From Clostridia bacterium (lineage in GTDB: Bacteria; Bacillota; Clostridia; Oscillospirales; Acutalibacteraceae): a stretch of 51,682 nucleotides of DNA. Below are positions 6,888 through 14,310 of the stretch, in pieces. The position numbers were made by a program, and so were the translations under genes. The notes under the pieces were generated by a model. It had not been told where the DNA came from. It made no database searches and was given only the letters and a program-made list of their open reading frames with translations. The first letter of the stretch is position 1; each line of letters opens with the position of its first letter. The stretch is from NCBI GenBank assembly GCA_017399065.1, contig JAFQEL010000039.1, positions 1 through 51,682 of the forward strand. Reading direction: 5' to 3'.

Positions 6888-7373
6888 ATGAAAGCCCGGG
6901 ACTTTGAAAAAGAATTTGAAGAAAAATATAACAGCTACGGCAGTATGCTGTATAAAATAGCTTTTTTATACCTTCACAGTGCAAGCGATGCCGAAGACGT
7001 ATTGCAGGAAGTTTTTTCCAAGTATCTTTTATCAAAAAAGAAATTTAATAACATTGAGCATGAAAAGGCATGGTTTATAAGAATAACTCAAAACTGCTGT
7101 CTTGATATGCTCCGCAAATCAGAGCGAAAAAATGTTAACATAGATGATTTATCCGTAACGGTGCAAAGCCATAATGACATTGAGCAGGATGTAAGGCGAA
7201 GCATAATTGCCTTACCGCCTAAATATAAGCTTGTAATATATTTGTATTATTACAGCGGATACACTGTCGAAGAGATTTCAGTGATACTCAAAATCGGCAA
7301 GTCTGCCGTAAAAAAGCGATTGCAACGCGGCCGCGAAATGTTGAAACTCAGATTGGAGGATTATGAAATTTGA
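6888..7373 (+). CDS. ECF-type RNA polymerase sigma factor
   Basis: The 161-aa protein has sigma region 2 at about residues 12-75 (YNSYGSMLYKIAFLYLHSASDAEDVLQEVFSKYL...HEKAWFIRITQNCCLDMLRK). Sigma region 4 is at about 100-155 (IIALPPKYKLVIYLYYYSGYTVEEISVILKIGKSAVKKRLQRGREML). Length and the two-domain layout are those of ECF group-4 sigma factors. AAAGGAGG lies 5 bases before ATG 6888. The downstream gene overlaps its stop codon and encodes a membrane protein with a short cytoplasmic N-terminus, the usual anti-sigma arrangement. The inducing signal is unknown. Confidence 0.93.
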   Translation: MKARDFEKEFEEKYNSYGSMLYKIAFLYLHSASDAEDVLQEVFSKYLLSKKKFNNIEHEKAWFIRITQNCCLDMLRKSERKNVNIDDLSVTVQSHNDIEQDVRRSIIALPPKYKLVIYLYYYSGYTVEEISVILKIGKSAVKKRLQRGREMLKLRLEDYEI

Positions 7374-8269
7374 AAAAGGAAGATTTAGTAAAATATATAG
7401 ACGGTATTCAGCCCGATTTGTATATGCAATCAAGGCTGAAGGCGAAAATTGCTGACGGTAAACAAAGCACATTTAAGCCGAAAAAATTCATCAGTTCTGT
7501 TACTGCACTGTGTCTTGTTGCCGCACTTGTTGTCGGAGCAGGATTTTACGGTAAGGTTCAGAATAATGCTGACGGCGGAAAAGATAATACCATAGTTAAC
7601 GGTATAGTACCAGATATTATGGATGCGTTTATTATAGTGGCAAGTGCAGGGGATTATCAGGGGGCGGCAACCGTAGCTGCCCAATCGCTTGAGGTTAACG
7701 AGGCTTATCCGTACGGTGTTCATATGAAGCTTTGCGACGTAACCGGAATGAGCGAAAGCGAGAAAAAGAACCTTGTCAATGAAATGAGCGCAGAACTGAA
7801 GAAATATATAAATGAAGACGGGTTTACAATGGGCGGAAGTACAGTTATAACCACAGATAAAATTTATATGGTTATATGCTCGGTGAACGAATTCAGGTTT
7901 ATCATACAGCAGGATAAAACTTTAAAGAGTATAAATGTCAAAAACTCTTCACCTTATGGACAGATGGTTTATTCTTCGGGTAAGCGTGAATTTTCAGCGC
8001 CTTTACACGGCGATGATATAACCGTAAACGGTGAAGAATTTGATTCGGCAACAGCAGGCTTTTATTGGGATTATACCGATAAATTAATTAGTGCTCTTGA
8101 AGAAAACCCCAACACTCCGTTTTCAACTTTTAATGACGTTATTACTTTTACTCTTGAATATACCGACGGCTCAAAATCTGTAGGAATAGTAGAGCTTAAT
8201 TTTGATACCTACGGCAATGCTGCAGCCGTATGTAAAAAATATGAGAATCAGAGGGCAGGTGATAAATAA
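7370..8269 (+). CDS. Single-pass membrane protein, probable anti-sigma factor
   Basis: The 299-aa protein starts at TTG 7370, which overlaps the sigma gene's TGA (TTGA), with GGAGG about 10 bases upstream, so the two are translationally coupled. Residues 1-40 are cytoplasmic and charged (DLVKYIDGIQPDLYMQSRLKAKIADG). Residues ~41-60 (ISSVTALCLVAALVVGAGFYG) form one membrane helix. The remaining ~240 residues would be extracellular and have no domain I recognise. Position and topology fit an anti-sigma factor holding the ECF sigma at the membrane. No zinc-binding HxxxCxxC motif is visible, so it is not a ZAS-type anti-sigma. Confidence 0.7.
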   Translation: MKKEDLVKYIDGIQPDLYMQSRLKAKIADGKQSTFKPKKFISSVTALCLVAALVVGAGFYGKVQNNADGGKDNTIVNGIVPDIMDAFIIVASAGDYQGAATVAAQSLEVNEAYPYGVHMKLCDVTGMSESEKKNLVNEMSAELKKYINEDGFTMGGSTVITTDKIYMVICSVNEFRFIIQQDKTLKSINVKNSSPYGQMVYSSGKREFSAPLHGDDITVNGEEFDSATAGFYWDYTDKLISALEENPNTPFSTFNDVITFTLEYTDGSKSVGIVELNFDTYGNAAAVCKKYENQRAGDK

Positions 8270-8293
8270 AAAATATATCAAGGCATAAAATAC

Positions 8294-8336
8294 AGGGCAG
8301 AACAAAGGTGGGATTGTTCTGCCCTTTTTGTTTTTA
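8294..8336 (+). terminator. Terminator of the sigma/anti-sigma operon
   Basis: AGGGCAGAACAA (8294-8305) pairs perfectly with TTGTTCTGCCCT (8314-8325), followed by TTTTTGTTTTT. Confidence 0.92.
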
Positions 8337-8353
8337 TATATACTGTACATAGC

Positions 8354-8382
8354 TTGAAAAAGACTGTAAAAAATGATATAGT
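8354..8382 (+). promoter_or_regulatory. Promoter of the dCMP deaminase/glycosyltransferase unit
   Basis: TTGAAA (8354-8359) and TATAGT (8377-8382) have a 17-bp spacer, 31 bases before the ATG. Confidence 0.65.
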
Positions 8383-8413
8383 TACTATATTGATTTATTA
8401 AGGATGTGTAAAA

Positions 8414-8908
8414 ATGGTATTCCCTGAAAACGGAAGGCTTGTTTCGAAAACAGACACATATCTCAACTGTGCCGAGGTGTTTGCATACAGAAGCTCATGC
8501 CTCAAGCGCAAGTACGGTGCGGTTATCGTCAAGGATGATGCCGTTATTTCCACAGGCTACAACGGCTCACCGAGAGGTTTTCAGAATTGCTGTGAGATAG
8601 GTAAATGTCAGCGTATTGAAAAGGATATGCATCAGGGTGAAGGATATGCGATATGCCGTGCCGTACACGCTGAAATGAATGCACTGCTCAACTGCTCACG
8701 TCAGCAGACCTTAGGTGCAGATCTGTATCTTACAGGTGTTAATCCCGAAGACAATTCCGTTCATCAGGCAAAGCCGTGTCCGCTTTGTGCAAGGGTAATA
8801 ATTCAGGCGGGAATTCGCAACGTATATCTCAGGGTAGGCGAGGGTGCCGATAATTATATCGTAATTCCTGCAGATGAACTTGAATGGTTACAGGAGGAAA
8901 CAAAATGA
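8414..8908 (+). CDS. Deoxycytidylate (dCMP) deaminase, ComEB-like
   Basis: The 164-aa zinc deaminase converts dCMP to dUMP, supplying thymidylate synthesis. The zinc site is plain: HAE (His85, Glu87, in AVHAEMNAL) and PCPLC (Cys122, Cys125). The N-terminal core (CLKRKYGAVIVKDDAVISTGYNGSPRG) is the nucleotide-binding signature of this family. Length is normal. Its stop codon overlaps the start of the next gene (ATGA), so the glycosyltransferase is co-translated, although the two functions look unrelated. Confidence 0.92.
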   Translation: MVFPENGRLVSKTDTYLNCAEVFAYRSSCLKRKYGAVIVKDDAVISTGYNGSPRGFQNCCEIGKCQRIEKDMHQGEGYAICRAVHAEMNALLNCSRQQTLGADLYLTGVNPEDNSVHQAKPCPLCARVIIQAGIRNVYLRVGEGADNYIVIPADELEWLQEETK

Positions 8909-10116
8909 AGTTTTCGGTAATCGTACCTGCATATAACGCAGAAAAATATATTGAAGAAACACTTGACTGCCTGCTTTCACAGACTGAGCAGGATATAGAA
9001 GTAATTGTTGTAAACGACGGCTCAAAGGATTCAACGGCAGATATTGCCGAGCGTTATGCCGCTAAAGACAGCAGGGTGGTATACGTTTACCAGGAGAATG
9101 CAGGCGTTTCTGCTGCACGAAACAACGGTATTGAGCGTGCACAGGGTGAATACATAATTTTCATCGACAGTGATGACCTGCTGAGTAATAATGCGTTTGA
9201 GCGACTCTATGCAGCGCTTTGCTCAACGGGTGCTGACCTTGCTATATTTAGAGTGCAGAGCTTTGGCGACGGTGTCAATCAGTACAATCCGATAGTAGAC
9301 GAGCTGATAAAAGAAACTGAAATCAGCTGTTATGATAAGCGTCTGCTCCGCAACTTCCTTGTAAGTAACAAGGTGTACAAAGCAGAGCTTCTAAAGCAGA
9401 GCGGTGTGCGTTTTCCGCCTATGCGCTATAGTGAGGACGGTGCGTTCTTTATGCAGTTTGTTCACACCGTAAAGCCGAAAATTACGGGCGTTTCCGATGC
9501 ATTATTTATGTACCGCAGACATTCTGCTTCTGTTACACACAAGGTTAATTCCGCACTTGTGAGCGAATTTTCAAAGTCAATGGATTTTGTGTATGCAGTT
9601 GCCGAAAACTCATTTGAAGACGCACCCGATAAAAAGGAAGATTATCTGCAGGAGATTCTTTTCAAAGACTATCTTGCACTTATGAATGAGTTTTACCGTA
9701 TGTTGTGGAAGGCTGAGGATGACGAGGCAATTGCTCTGATAGGTAAACGCTGTGAGAGCCTTACGGCACGCATGACGGATGCAACGAAGGTGAAGTGTGC
9801 ACGCGAAATAAAGGATATAGGAAAGCCTCTTTTCTCAAAAGCTGAGATACTCGCAAATCCGTTTATCAGTGTGCGTGTGAATAATATGAACGATGAGTTT
9901 AAATCTCAGCTTCATTCGCAGTCAATGCCGCTGTTTGAGATTGTGAGTGGCGACAAGCCTAAGGGTAAGATTACACTGAAATTTAAGGGTGACGAAACAC
10001 TCGACCCGAGACTTTTCAAGGTCGTTTCACTCCTTAAACGCTCGTCAAAATTCGGTTTTCTGCCCGATAGTATAATTAAGCTTGGTGCAAAGCTTTTCTT
10101 AAAACTCAAAAGATAA
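8905..10116 (+). CDS. Family 2 glycosyltransferase (GT-A fold)
   Basis: From ATG 8905 the 403-aa protein begins FSVIVPAYNAEKYIEETLDCLLSQT, the GT2 N-terminus. It carries VNDGSKDSTADI and a DSDD metal-binding motif (residues 88-91, IIFIDSDDLL). AGGAGG lies just upstream inside the dCMP deaminase gene, and the start overlaps its stop by four bases. No transmembrane anchor is seen. The C-terminal ~150 residues are not recognisable and may set acceptor choice. A teichoic-acid-type transferase lies next door in the opposite direction, so a role in a wall-polymer or capsular glycan is plausible. The sugar and acceptor cannot be inferred. Confidence 0.88.
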   Translation: MKFSVIVPAYNAEKYIEETLDCLLSQTEQDIEVIVVNDGSKDSTADIAERYAAKDSRVVYVYQENAGVSAARNNGIERAQGEYIIFIDSDDLLSNNAFERLYAALCSTGADLAIFRVQSFGDGVNQYNPIVDELIKETEISCYDKRLLRNFLVSNKVYKAELLKQSGVRFPPMRYSEDGAFFMQFVHTVKPKITGVSDALFMYRRHSASVTHKVNSALVSEFSKSMDFVYAVAENSFEDAPDKKEDYLQEILFKDYLALMNEFYRMLWKAEDDEAIALIGKRCESLTARMTDATKVKCAREIKDIGKPLFSKAEILANPFISVRVNNMNDEFKSQLHSQSMPLFEIVSGDKPKGKITLKFKGDETLDPRLFKVVSLLKRSSKFGFLPDSIIKLGAKLFLKLKR

Positions 10117-10157
10117 AAAAATCTCTGAAGTTATAAGTAACTTCAGAGATTTTTTTA
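10115..10157. terminator. Bidirectional terminator between converging GT2 and glycerophosphotransferase genes
   Basis: ATCTCTGAAGTTA (10121-10133) pairs perfectly with TAACTTCAGAGAT (10138-10150), flanked by an A run on the left and a T run on the right. It works for both strands. Confidence 0.95.
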
Positions 10158-11270
10158 TAACCATTCGTTGATTAACTTTGCAATTCTTTCAGCCGAGTGT
10201 CCGTCGCAGGCACTGAGCTGGTTTGTTTTGAATTTTGCTGTTTTTTCTTTGTCGGGTGAGCTGACAGCACTTCGTATTACGTCAAGCAGGCTTTCGGCTT
10301 TTGTTGTCATTTCACCGGGCAGGCCGTCGGGAAAGTCAAGGTAAAAGCCACGTTCGTATTTCTCAATATCAGGACAGTAAAAAACACATGGCACGTCCAT
10401 AAGGCAGGCATCGTATATTACCGAGGAGTAATCGGTGATAATAGCACTGCTTGCGGCTGTAAGCTCAAGTGTCGATTCACTGCTCAGGTCAATAATATTG
10501 GTGTACTCTTTGTCTGTGAGCGAGTATTTCATTATCGGATGACGACGTATTATAAACACCTCATCATCGGCAAGAGCAGCACTCAGAGCATCCCAATCTA
10601 TTTTTGGGTCAAATTCAACCTGTTTGCCGTCTTCTTCACGGAAGGTGGGGCAGTATAGATAGAGCTTTTTGCCGATAAATTCCGGGTGAACGGACAGCAC
10701 CTTTTCATGCATATCGTCTTTACCGCAGATGAGCGAATCTGTACGGGGCAGACCGAGAGGCAGACAGATATCTTCGCTGACACCGAATGCACCTGCGTAG
10801 AATTTTCTGCAGTTTTCGGAAGTTACGGCAACTGCCGTATACTGTGAATGGGTTGCGATTTCTTCCTCACGTGTAATCTGTGAGGGGGCGTCAAGACCGA
10901 ACTTTTTAAATGCACCGCAGGCGTGCCATATCTGGATAAGCTTCTGCTCGGGTCTGAGCTTTACAGCACGCATATAGCGCACGTAGTCATCGGTGACTAT
11001 AACCTTGCTTGTGAGCAGATAGTAGTAGGCGAGAGGTTTTATTTTGATGGAGTGTGGCAGCATATGTGCAAATATTACCTTTTTTGCGTCAAGTGCATCG
11101 TATACGGCTTTGCTGTTGTCGGCGAGCTTGCCGTCGGCACGTATTGTGTAGAAAAGTACACGGTTCTGAAGCGGCAGGCATTTGCAAACCGCACACCACA
11201 ATCTGTTTAAAAGACTGAGCACCGCACGTCTCAGCTTCGGGCTGAGTATTTTTTTGAGTAGAGCTTTCAT
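10155..11270 (-). CDS. CDP-glycerol:glycerophosphate glycerophosphotransferase family protein (TagB/TagF-like)
   Basis: The 371-aa protein has the hallmark QIWHACGAFKKFG (catalytic-type His116), a second histidine motif (IIRRHPIMKY), and the donor-site segment ITDYSSVIYDACLMDVPCVFYCPDIEKYERGFYLDF. This family moves glycerol-phosphate or ribitol-phosphate from a CDP donor onto a wall teichoic acid primer or chain at the inner membrane face. The N-terminus is basic and amphipathic (KALLKKILSPKLRRAVLSLLNRLW), consistent with peripheral membrane attachment. Length is that of single-domain TagB-like enzymes. It is a separate transcription unit. The acceptor is unknown. Confidence 0.9.
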   Translation of the reverse strand: MKALLKKILSPKLRRAVLSLLNRLWCAVCKCLPLQNRVLFYTIRADGKLADNSKAVYDALDAKKVIFAHMLPHSIKIKPLAYYYLLTSKVIVTDDYVRYMRAVKLRPEQKLIQIWHACGAFKKFGLDAPSQITREEEIATHSQYTAVAVTSENCRKFYAGAFGVSEDICLPLGLPRTDSLICGKDDMHEKVLSVHPEFIGKKLYLYCPTFREEDGKQVEFDPKIDWDALSAALADDEVFIIRRHPIMKYSLTDKEYTNIIDLSSESTLELTAASSAIITDYSSVIYDACLMDVPCVFYCPDIEKYERGFYLDFPDGLPGEMTTKAESLLDVIRSAVSSPDKEKTAKFKTNQLSACDGHSAERIAKLINEWL

Positions 11271-11301
11271 CTGTTACCTCTGCATTTTAATCATTGACAT
11301 T

Positions 11302-11330
11302 ATTTTAATATAAAACCGAAAAATTTACAA
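11302..11330 (-). promoter_or_regulatory. Candidate promoter of the TagB-like gene
   Basis: On the minus strand, TTGTAA (11325-11330) and TAAAAT (11302-11307) have a 17-bp spacer, 31 bases before the ATG. Confidence 0.5.
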
Positions 11331-11356
11331 TACCGAAAACAATTATAGTTAATCTG

Positions 11357-11365
11357 TGCTATAAT
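11357..11365 (+). promoter_or_regulatory. Extended -10 promoter of the sugar isomerase/epimerase gene
   Basis: TGCTATAAT is a perfect extended -10 (TGn plus TATAAT at 11360-11365). No good -35 is visible. It lies 27 bases before the ATG. Confidence 0.65.
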
Positions 11366-11392
11366 TAAGAAAAAGGTACGGAGGGATTTTAT

Positions 11393-12256
11393 ATGTTGAT
11401 TTCAACAGAAATAGGCTCTGCTTCCAAAATTGTCGGTGACGAGAGAGCCGTTGAGCTTATAGCAAAAGCAGGCTTTGATGCCTGGGATTTTTCAATGTTT
11501 GAAATGTGCAGGTATGATTGGGGGAATCAGTGTCTGCTTGAAAATAATCATCCGCTTTTCGGTAACGATTACCTTACTTTTGCACGTAAGTTAAAGCAGA
11601 TCGGTCTTGATAACGGAATTGTATGCAATCAGTCGCACGCACCGTTCCCGACAAGCTGTGCCGCAATACGCTCATATTATAAAAGGGCTATTGAGTGTAC
11701 TGCGGAGGCAGGCGGCAAGATATGTATAATTCATCCCGATAATAACAAGTGTGCCGAAGAAAACGCTCAGATGTATCTTGACCTTCTGCCGTTTGCAAAA
11801 GGCTGCGGCGTTAAAATCGCAACCGAGAATATGTGGAACTGGAACGACGAAAAGGATGAGGCTGCGCCTGCGGCTTGTTCTGATCCTGCAAGCTTCAACG
11901 CACACCTTGATGCTGTTGACGACGATTTCTTCGTAGCCTGCCTTGATATCGGTCACGCTGAAATGAGAGGACTCGGCACAACGGCTGTTGAGATGATAAA
12001 GGCACTCGGTCCGCGTCTGCAGGCGCTTCATATTCACGATAATGATTTGTGGCACGATTCACATCAGATACCGATGTCAATGGGTATTGATTTTGAAGCT
12101 GTTGTAAAGGCGCTTAAAGAAATTAATTACAAAGGCTATTTTACGCTTGAGAGTGACAGATATCTTAACGGTTATACGCCCGAAAATATTCTTGACGGGC
12201 TTAAGAATCTTGTGGATGCCGATAAAAAGCTTGTTCTGATGTTTAAAAACGCATAA
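11393..12256 (+). CDS. Sugar phosphate isomerase/epimerase family protein (AP endonuclease 2-like TIM barrel)
   Basis: The 287-aa protein has the xylose isomerase-like TIM barrel layout. Expected metal-site positions include VCNQSHAPF, CIIHPDNN, IATENMWNW, ACLDIGHAEM, LQALHIHDND and YFTLESDRYL. These supply the Glu, Asp/His, His and Glu ligands of this superfamily, which interconverts ketoses or acts on cyclitols. GGAGGG precedes ATG 11393. It is monocistronic between an extended -10 promoter and a terminator. The substrate cannot be told from sequence. Confidence 0.87.
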   Translation: MLISTEIGSASKIVGDERAVELIAKAGFDAWDFSMFEMCRYDWGNQCLLENNHPLFGNDYLTFARKLKQIGLDNGIVCNQSHAPFPTSCAAIRSYYKRAIECTAEAGGKICIIHPDNNKCAEENAQMYLDLLPFAKGCGVKIATENMWNWNDEKDEAAPAACSDPASFNAHLDAVDDDFFVACLDIGHAEMRGLGTTAVEMIKALGPRLQALHIHDNDLWHDSHQIPMSMGIDFEAVVKALKEINYKGYFTLESDRYLNGYTPENILDGLKNLVDADKKLVLMFKNA

Positions 12257-12263
12257 AATGGCC

Positions 12264-12296
12264 AAAACTCCTTTTATCTTGAATAGAAGGAGTTTT
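12264..12296 (+). terminator. Terminator whose 3' arm contains the next gene's ribosome site
   Basis: AAAACTCCTT (12264-12273) pairs with AAGGAGTTTT (12287-12296). The right arm includes AAGGAG, 9 bases before the ATG at 12302. The same hairpin can therefore end the upstream transcript and hide the ribosome site of read-through RNA. Confidence 0.7.
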
Positions 12297-12301
12297 GTTA
12301 T

Positions 12302-12736
12302 ATGATAGAACAGGATACAGTAAAGTTACTTCGCGAATGCGATGCAGGTGTAAAAATGGGCATTAAATCCATTGAAGACGTGCTCGGTCACGTTAAGAGT
12401 GATTCACTTGAGAAATATTTGACTGACTGCAAGGGTGAACATGAAAAGCTTGGCGAAGAGATAAGAGGACTGCTTGACAAATATCATGATGACGGAAAAA
12501 ATCCGAACCCCATTGCACAGAGTATGTCGTGGATGAAGACGGGAATTAAAATGGCCGTTGATGACTCTGACGGAACAATAGCCGACCTTATGACGGACGG
12601 GTGCAATATGGGTGTAAAGTCGCTTAACCGTTATCTTAATGAATATAAGGCGGCAGACGAAGTGTCAAAGGATATTACAAAGCGGCTTATCAATCTTGAA
12701 GAGCGTCTGGCGGTTGATATAAGAGATTATCTTTAA
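12302..12736 (+). CDS. Small all-helical protein of unknown function (ferritin-like/DUF2383-like size and pattern)
   Basis: The 144-aa, charged, cysteine-poor protein appears to be a bundle of four helices. These are TVKLLRECDAGVKMGIKSIEDVLGHV, LEKYLTDCKGEHEKLGEEIRGLLDKY, a middle MKTGIKMAVDDSDGTIADLMTDGCNMGVKSLNRYLNEY, and a final KDITKRLINLEERLAVDIRDYL. Glu and His residues spaced as EHEKLGEE suggest, but do not prove, a ferritin-like metal site. No signal or membrane segment is present. It could have its own promoter or be expressed by read-through. I do not recognise a named family. Confidence 0.75.
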   Translation: MIEQDTVKLLRECDAGVKMGIKSIEDVLGHVKSDSLEKYLTDCKGEHEKLGEEIRGLLDKYHDDGKNPNPIAQSMSWMKTGIKMAVDDSDGTIADLMTDGCNMGVKSLNRYLNEYKAADEVSKDITKRLINLEERLAVDIRDYL

Positions 12737-12742
12737 AATCTG

Positions 12743-12773
12743 AAGCGTACGGTTTTATCTGTACGCTTTTTTC
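12743..12773 (+). terminator. Terminator of the helical-protein gene
   Basis: AAGCGTAC (12743-12750) pairs with GTACGCTT (12761-12768), followed by a T run. Confidence 0.9.
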
Positions 12774-12802
12774 TTGCATTAAAGTCGAGGCTGTGATATA
12801 AT
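12774..12802 (+). promoter_or_regulatory. Promoter of the AGCS symporter gene
   Basis: TTGCAT (12774-12779) and TATAAT (12797-12802) have a 17-bp spacer, 30 bases before the ATG. It directly abuts the preceding terminator. Confidence 0.8.
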
Positions 12803-12832
12803 TACCGGGATTTTGTTTAAAGAGGGAATTTT

Positions 12833-14242
12833 ATGGAATTTATTGAAAAAATCGTAGGCGGAATCAACGATGCAATGTACACGTACATACTTGTTGCATT
12901 GCTTGTAATCGGAGGTATCTTTTTTACTTTCCGTACACGGTTTGCACCGTTCAGGCTGCTCGGTGAGCAGATTAAGGCGGTAACCGAAAAACCGAAGGAC
13001 GGCAAGGGTGTTTCTTCCTTCCAGGCACTTATGGTATCTACTGCATCACGTGTCGGTACAGGCAATATTATAGGCGTTGCTTCTGCAATTATTGCAGGCG
13101 GATTCGGCTCGGTTTTCTGGATGTGGGTTATTGCACTTATCGGCTCAGCATCAGCACTTATCGAGAGTACGCTTGCACAGATATACAAGAAACGCGGTGA
13201 GGACGGCACAAGCTACGGCGGCCCTGCTTATTATATCGAGACCGCACTCAAGTGCAGACCGCTTGCAATTGTATTTACCGTATTTCTTATTCTTACCTAC
13301 GGTGTAGGTTTCAATATGCTCGGTTCATATAATCTGCAGTCTACTTTTGCGGCTTACAGCTTTTATGATGCGAAAACAACTCCGTGGATTATAGGGCTTG
13401 TTCTCGCTGTTCTTGTTTGCTACTGCTTGATTGGCGGCGGTAAGAGAGTAATCAAGGTTACAAGCTTTATGGTGCCGATAATGGGTGTTGCATATATACT
13501 TGTTTCGTTGATTATCGTAGTACTCAATATAAAGGCTTTGCCCGATGTGTTTGTACGCATATTCACCGAGGCTTTCGACATTAAGGCGATCTTTGGCGGC
13601 TTTACGGGCTCTTGTATTATGTACGGTATCAAACGCGGACTTTTCAGTAATGAGGCAGGTGTCGGCTCAGCTCCGAATGCTTCGGCTTCTGCTGATGTAA
13701 AGCATCCCGTAAAGCAGGGTCTTGTTCAGGTGCTTTCAGTTTTTATTGATACTATTCTTGTTTGCTCTGCAACGGCGTTTATGTGTATGTGCTCAGGTAT
13801 TGAACCCGGTGATTTCGATGAAAGCGCAACTTACGTTCAGGCTGCACTTTCAAAAACTCTCGGCGGTTTCGGACCGATATTTATTACGGTTGCGATGATA
13901 CTTTTTGCTTTTACAACTCTTCTCGGAAACCTTTATTACGTTGACAGAAGCTGGTTTTTTCTCTTTAAAAAGATGCCGGGCAAGACCTTTATGCGTGTTT
14001 ATTACGTGATTGCTTCGCTGATAATATTTATTGGTGCAGGTCTTAACGCGGAGCTTCTCTGGGGAATTGCGGATATAACAATGGGTGCTATGGCAATAAT
14101 AAATATGCCCGTGATAATTATACTGAGCAAGTATGCAATACGTGCGCTCAAGGATTACGAAACACAGCGTAAGGCGGGCAAAGACCCCGAATTCAAGAAA
14201 TCAAGTATTGGTCTGATGCACGACGTTGATTACTGGCAATGA
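12833..14242 (+). CDS. Sodium:alanine/glycine symporter, AGCS family (AlsT-like)
   Basis: The 469-aa polytopic membrane protein has AGCS signatures. These are FRTRFAPFRLLGEQI, the conserved SSFQALMVSTASRVGTGNIIGVASAI loop, GGPAYYIETAL, IKRGLFSNEAGVGSAPNASASADVKHPVKQGL and an LWGIADITMGAMAIINMPVI segment near the C-terminus. It should import alanine, glycine or a related small amino acid with sodium. Length is typical. It has its own promoter and a shared convergent terminator. No riboswitch is seen in the 30-base leader, so amino-acid control is not evident at RNA level. Confidence 0.95.
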   Translation: MEFIEKIVGGINDAMYTYILVALLVIGGIFFTFRTRFAPFRLLGEQIKAVTEKPKDGKGVSSFQALMVSTASRVGTGNIIGVASAIIAGGFGSVFWMWVIALIGSASALIESTLAQIYKKRGEDGTSYGGPAYYIETALKCRPLAIVFTVFLILTYGVGFNMLGSYNLQSTFAAYSFYDAKTTPWIIGLVLAVLVCYCLIGGGKRVIKVTSFMVPIMGVAYILVSLIIVVLNIKALPDVFVRIFTEAFDIKAIFGGFTGSCIMYGIKRGLFSNEAGVGSAPNASASADVKHPVKQGLVQVLSVFIDTILVCSATAFMCMCSGIEPGDFDESATYVQAALSKTLGGFGPIFITVAMILFAFTTLLGNLYYVDRSWFFLFKKMPGKTFMRVYYVIASLIIFIGAGLNAELLWGIADITMGAMAIINMPVIIILSKYAIRALKDYETQRKAGKDPEFKKSSIGLMHDVDYWQ

Positions 14243-14263
14243 GAATTTATGTGAATAATGAAA

Positions 14264-14310
14264 TTGAAGCCTTGCAGAGTGGTTTCTGTAAGGCTTCAAT
14301 TTTTATTTTA
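14264..14310. terminator. Bidirectional terminator between the AGCS gene and the lipase-fusion gene
   Basis: TTGAAGCCTTGCAGA (14264-14278) pairs with TCTGTAAGGCTTCAA (14285-14299) with one mismatch, followed by TTTTTATTTTA. The T run overlaps the end of the minus-strand gene. Confidence 0.88.
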
